Of a DNA stretch of 9,871 nt, positions 8,151-9,871 are shown piece after piece (the first letter of the stretch is position 1; the number at the start of each line of letters is the position of its first letter). Under the pieces are notes generated by a model, which saw only the letters and a list, made by a program, of their open reading frames with translations, was not told the DNA's origin and made no database searches. Position numbers and translations under genes: made by a program. The stretch comes from an uncultured bacterium (GTDB lineage: Bacteria > Bacteroidota > Bacteroidia > Chitinophagales > Chitinophagaceae): the NCBI GenBank assembly GCA_903957405.1, contig CAJBPC010000328.1, positions 1 to 9,871 on the forward strand, given 5' to 3'.

Positions 8151-8208
8151 CGGCGCGTTATATGTTGCCTTACGAATTGGATTCTTAGGGGCACCATATA
8201 ACGTACCG
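8151..8208. repeat. Long imperfect palindrome in the leader of rng
   Basis: CGTTATATGTTGCC (8156-8169) is the inverted repeat of GGCACCATATAACG (8190-8203), with 13 of 14 positions pairing. The pairing extends outward through CGG (8151-8153) and CCG (8206-8208), and inward through GAAT-TGG-ATTC (8174-8184). The RNA of the rng transcript could therefore form a hairpin of nearly 58 bases, ending 35 bases before TTG 8115. No U run follows, so a classic terminator is unlikely. A cis-acting site for RNase control of its own mRNA, or a dispersed palindromic repeat, are the main options. Confidence 0.7.
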
Positions 8209-8260
8209 TACCAACAGTCAATAAGGGATGCAGGAGTCAGCGAAAGGTTATACCGGTGGG

Positions 8261-8356
8261 TTACCTGTTCTTTTTCTTATGCCGGTTCTTTCTGAGCCTT
8301 TTCTTTCGCTTATGGGTCGCTATTTTATGTCGTTTTCTTTTTTTTCCACAAGGCAT
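8261..8356 (-). CDS. 31-residue Arg/Lys-rich protein, AURKAIP1/COX24-like (probable ribosome-associated)
   Basis: The gene runs from ATG 8356 to TAA 8261-8263 and encodes MPCGKKRKRHKIATHKRKKR followed by LRKNRHKKKNR. More than half of the residues are Lys or Arg. I recognise this as the tiny protein found next to rng in many Bacteroidota and usually annotated as AURKAIP1/COX24-domain. The pattern of RKR, HK and KKxRxRxxRHKKK resembles mitochondrial ribosomal mS38 and the 33-residue actinobacterial small-subunit protein bS22. By analogy it probably threads into ribosomal RNA, but that role is inference. It starts 23 bases after the TPR gene and precedes rng by 145 bases, so it lies in the same operon direction. 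Its position beside an rRNA-processing nuclease fits a ribosome role. The open frame, ATG start and strongly familiar sequence make a chance frame unlikely. Confidence 0.83.
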   Translation of the reverse strand: MPCGKKRKRHKIATHKRKKRLRKNRHKKKNR

Positions 8357-8379
8357 TGCGAAACAGTTTGATTATTGAT

Positions 8380-9225
8380 TTATTGTAATGTCTTTATCTT
8401 TTCGTCAATGGCCCTGATCACATCAGGGTTGTCAACTTTTGATCTTCCCACACCGAACCAGTAGGCCGCTTTCTTCCGATCGCCAGACCTTTCACAGGCT
8501 TCGGCAAGCAGGAAGATCGCTTCTTTGTTATTCGGCTCATTTCGGATGACTTTCTCAAAGCGTTCAACGGCTTTGTCAAATTGTCCTGAAACCAAACTAC
8601 CGTACCCAAGCATGAACTGTGCGTACATATTGCTGCTGTCACGCGCGGCCACTTCTCTGATCTTCAAGATGCCTTCCATGGGGGGGGCGTTTCCGCCAGC
8701 TCCAAAGAAGTATGTGCTGCCCAATCCTACAATCGCAGAATCGTTGGATGGATTGAGCTCAAGTGATGAAGTGAATAAATCTTTTGCCTGAACCGCCATC
8801 CATGTCTTGACTTCCACATCCTCAGTACCCCTTAACTCTTCAAGGTAGGTGTGGGCGGCGAAGTTCATGTTTTTTTCAGACTTTTCCAATTTAGCCTTTT
8901 CGCCTGTATACCAAAGAGATGGAAGCGTGTTCCCAATGCTATCCCTCCAGTATGTTGCGAGATCGCCGTAGACCCCGATTTTTTGCGTAACAAGGTCTCC
9001 CCTGGAGATCGAATTTTCCATGGAAGTGATCCTTGCGGACTGCATCGGGGTTATGTCTTTTTTGGCTTCAGTGAGGATGGCACTGATTTCCAGCACCGAA
9101 TGTGTATCCTCAGTGTGGGGCTGCACGGCAGTTCCCTTTGACAGAGGTTTATCCCTTCCGAGAAAAAATAATCCGGCAAGCAACGCCATTGCGCTGCCTG
9201 TGACGATCCATTGCTGTTTGTTCAA
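8380..9225 (-). CDS. Membrane-anchored tetratricopeptide repeat protein
   Basis: The molecular role is unknown. The 281-residue product starts MNKQQW, followed by one hydrophobic segment (about residues 7-23), then a polar linker and a soluble C-terminal half of TPR helices. The clearest units lie around 145-160 (AKDLFTSSLELNPSND), 200-233 (FMLGYGSLVSGQFDKAVERFEKVIRNEPNN) and 234-265 (EAIFLLAEACERSGDRKKAAYWF). TPRs are scaffolds for protein contacts; the topology suggests inner-membrane anchoring with the repeats in the periplasm, though this is inferred. There is no ATG before the membrane segment. TTG 9225 gives the MNKQQW start typical of this family; TTG 9246 would add seven residues. HU ends 23 bases upstream and the 31-residue gene starts 23 bases downstream, so all three are probably cotranscribed. 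A run of eight C on the coding strand (8680-8687) encodes Ala-Pro-Pro and could be a slippage site. Confidence 0.85.
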   Translation of the reverse strand: MNKQQWIVTGSAMALLAGLFFLGRDKPLSKGTAVQPHTEDTHSVLEISAILTEAKKDITPMQSARITSMENSISRGDLVTQKIGVYGDLATYWRDSIGNTLPSLWYTGEKAKLEKSEKNMNFAAHTYLEELRGTEDVEVKTWMAVQAKDLFTSSLELNPSNDSAIVGLGSTYFFGAGGNAPPMEGILKIREVAARDSSNMYAQFMLGYGSLVSGQFDKAVERFEKVIRNEPNNKEAIFLLAEACERSGDRKKAAYWFGVGRSKVDNPDVIRAIDEKIKTLQ

Positions 9226-9248
9226 AACGAATATGTTTGCTGGCAAAA

Positions 9249-9581
9249 TTAACGGGATTCCGCCATCTCTTCGGATCCATCTTCGCTGATCGATGCATCA
9301 ATCTCGAGTTTTTTTACCTCGTGGACGAATTCTTTAGCGGGCTTGAATGCTGGAATATAGTGGGCTGGGATATGAACGGCAGTATTTTTCTTGATGTTTC
9401 TGCCGATCTTGGGTGCTCTTTTCTTCGTGATGAAACTACCGAAACCACGGATATATATGTTCTCTCCGCGAGACAAGGATTCTTTTACTTCCTTGAACAT
9501 GGTCTCTAGTGCAACGAGGACATCTACTTTAGGTATACCAGTCTTATCAGCAATGTTGTTGATCAAATCAGCTTTTCTCAT
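9249..9581 (-). CDS. HU/IHF family DNA-binding protein
   Basis: This is a nucleoid protein that binds and bends DNA as a dimer. The 110-residue product starts MRKADLINNIADKTGIPK, the usual HU helix 1 and turn, followed by GFGSF (46-50) and the long beta-arm (about 52-78, KKRAPKIGRNIKKNTAVHIP), and then PAFKPAKEF, which closes the fold. At the arm tip the RNP motif, whose proline intercalates in classical HU and IHF, reads RNIKKNT, so the proline is absent. I know this variant from Bacteroidota homologues, and it may change the bend angle. The last 18 residues form an acidic tail (EDGSEEMAE) not found in E. coli HU. ATG 9581 is the only sensible start. It is the first gene of a minus-strand run and faces mutY across 213 bases. 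Confidence 0.93.
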   Translation of the reverse strand: MRKADLINNIADKTGIPKVDVLVALETMFKEVKESLSRGENIYIRGFGSFITKKRAPKIGRNIKKNTAVHIPAHYIPAFKPAKEFVHEVKKLEIDASISEDGSEEMAESR

Positions 9582-9638
9582 TTTACAGGTTTTATGCAGT
9601 ATTGATATTGGCTTTTATATGGAATGTACCTTGCATGG

Positions 9639-9653
9639 TGCTGAGAATCAGCA
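9639..9653. promoter_or_regulatory. Inverted repeat in the HU leader, possible operator
   Basis: TGCTGA-GAA-TCAGCA is a perfect six-base inverted repeat with a three-base centre. It would fall about 10-25 bases after the start of transcription from the proposed HU promoter, a normal place for an operator or a small leader hairpin. The function is inferred from position only. Confidence 0.35.
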
Positions 9654-9670
9654 ATTTTAGATACATAAAA

Positions 9671-9699
9671 TTAATAAAATCAATCGATTACATTGTCAA
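9671..9699 (-). promoter_or_regulatory. Possible promoter for the HU gene
   Basis: On the minus strand TTGACA (complement of 9694-9699) is followed after exactly 17 bases by TATTAA (complement of 9671-9676). This looks like a generic housekeeping promoter and is about 90 bases upstream of the HU start. TAATTTTA, which overlaps the second box, also resembles the Bacteroidota TAnnTTTG element, with 23 bases from TTG, slightly longer than usual. The rest of the 213-base HU-mutY gap is AT-rich with no gene. No convincing promoter for mutY was found in it. Confidence 0.4.
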
Positions 9700-9794
9700 T
9701 TACTCGATAATGAACGGAAAATTTATCTTAAAATTGCATAAATGGCCTGAATTCGGCGTAGATAAATCTCTTTCATCCTTGGAATATCCACGTT

Positions 9795-9871
9795 ATGTTC
9801 ACTGAAAACTTGATGGATTGGCATGTGTCAAAGAACAATCGGGAGATGCCATGGAAAGGGGAAAAGAATCC
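9795..9871 (+). CDS. mutY: A/G-specific adenine glycosylase, 5' end only
   Basis: Only the first 25 codons are in the window; the gene runs off the right edge. They read MFTENLMDWHVSKNNREMPW and then KGEKN. The pattern of a short amphipathic helix, W-x(6)-R-x-(L/M)-PW and KGEK is the start of MutY, where the family has LLxWYxxNxRxLPWR. MutY removes adenine mispaired with 8-oxoguanine, using a helix-hairpin-helix fold and an iron-sulfur cluster encoded further on and not visible here. Divergent mutY and HU genes are a familiar Bacteroidota arrangement, which supports the call. Confidence 0.87.
   Translation, partial: MFTENLMDWHVSKNNREMPWKGEKN

Noticed and set aside
1..9871. CRISPR array, transposon, tRNA or rRNA, phage or defence genes
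   Set aside because: No regularly spaced repeats, terminal inverted repeats with a transposase, RNA-gene folds or defence domains were seen on either strand.

Overview
The window comes from a Bacteroidota genome, most plausibly of the Chitinophagaceae/Sphingobacteriia type. The evidence is an adjacent SusC/SusD outer-membrane pair, a surface lipoprotein with a Bacteroidota-style KEE export signal after the lipidated cysteine, near absence of Shine-Dalgarno sequences, an RNase G of the short Bacteroidota type, and the neighbourhood mutY / HU / TPR protein / tiny Arg-Lys-rich protein / RNase G that I know from this phylum. These assignments rest on motif recognition by eye; no database search was run.

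Layout. Bases 1-215 are an AT-rich leader. Bases 216-4820 (+) hold a two-gene operon: a SusC/RagA-type TonB-dependent transporter and its SusD/RagB-type lipoprotein partner. It ends at a perfect 20-bp inverted repeat (4838-4879) that can serve as a terminator for both converging transcripts. From 9581 down to 4878 every gene is on the minus strand: an HU/IHF-family DNA-binding protein, a membrane-anchored TPR protein, a 31-residue extremely basic protein (8261-8356), RNase G (rng) interrupted by one in-frame TAA, then pabB and pabC overlapping by 17 bases. At the right edge the first 25 codons of mutY start divergently from HU.

How the genes work together. The SusCD pair imports an unidentified ligand across the outer membrane; no degradative enzyme or regulator lies beside it. 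The minus-strand block is housekeeping: nucleoid protein, a TPR protein of unknown role, a probable ribosome-associated small protein, an RNA-processing endonuclease, and the two enzymes that make p-aminobenzoate for folate from chorismate. MutY repairs oxidised-guanine mispairs.

The most notable points are the single nonsense codon that separates the RNA-binding half of RNase G from its catalytic half; a long imperfect palindrome in the rng leader; three minus-strand genes whose best or possible start is the same octamer TTGAACAA; and the unlabelled 31-residue gene. I found no convincing new multi-gene system.
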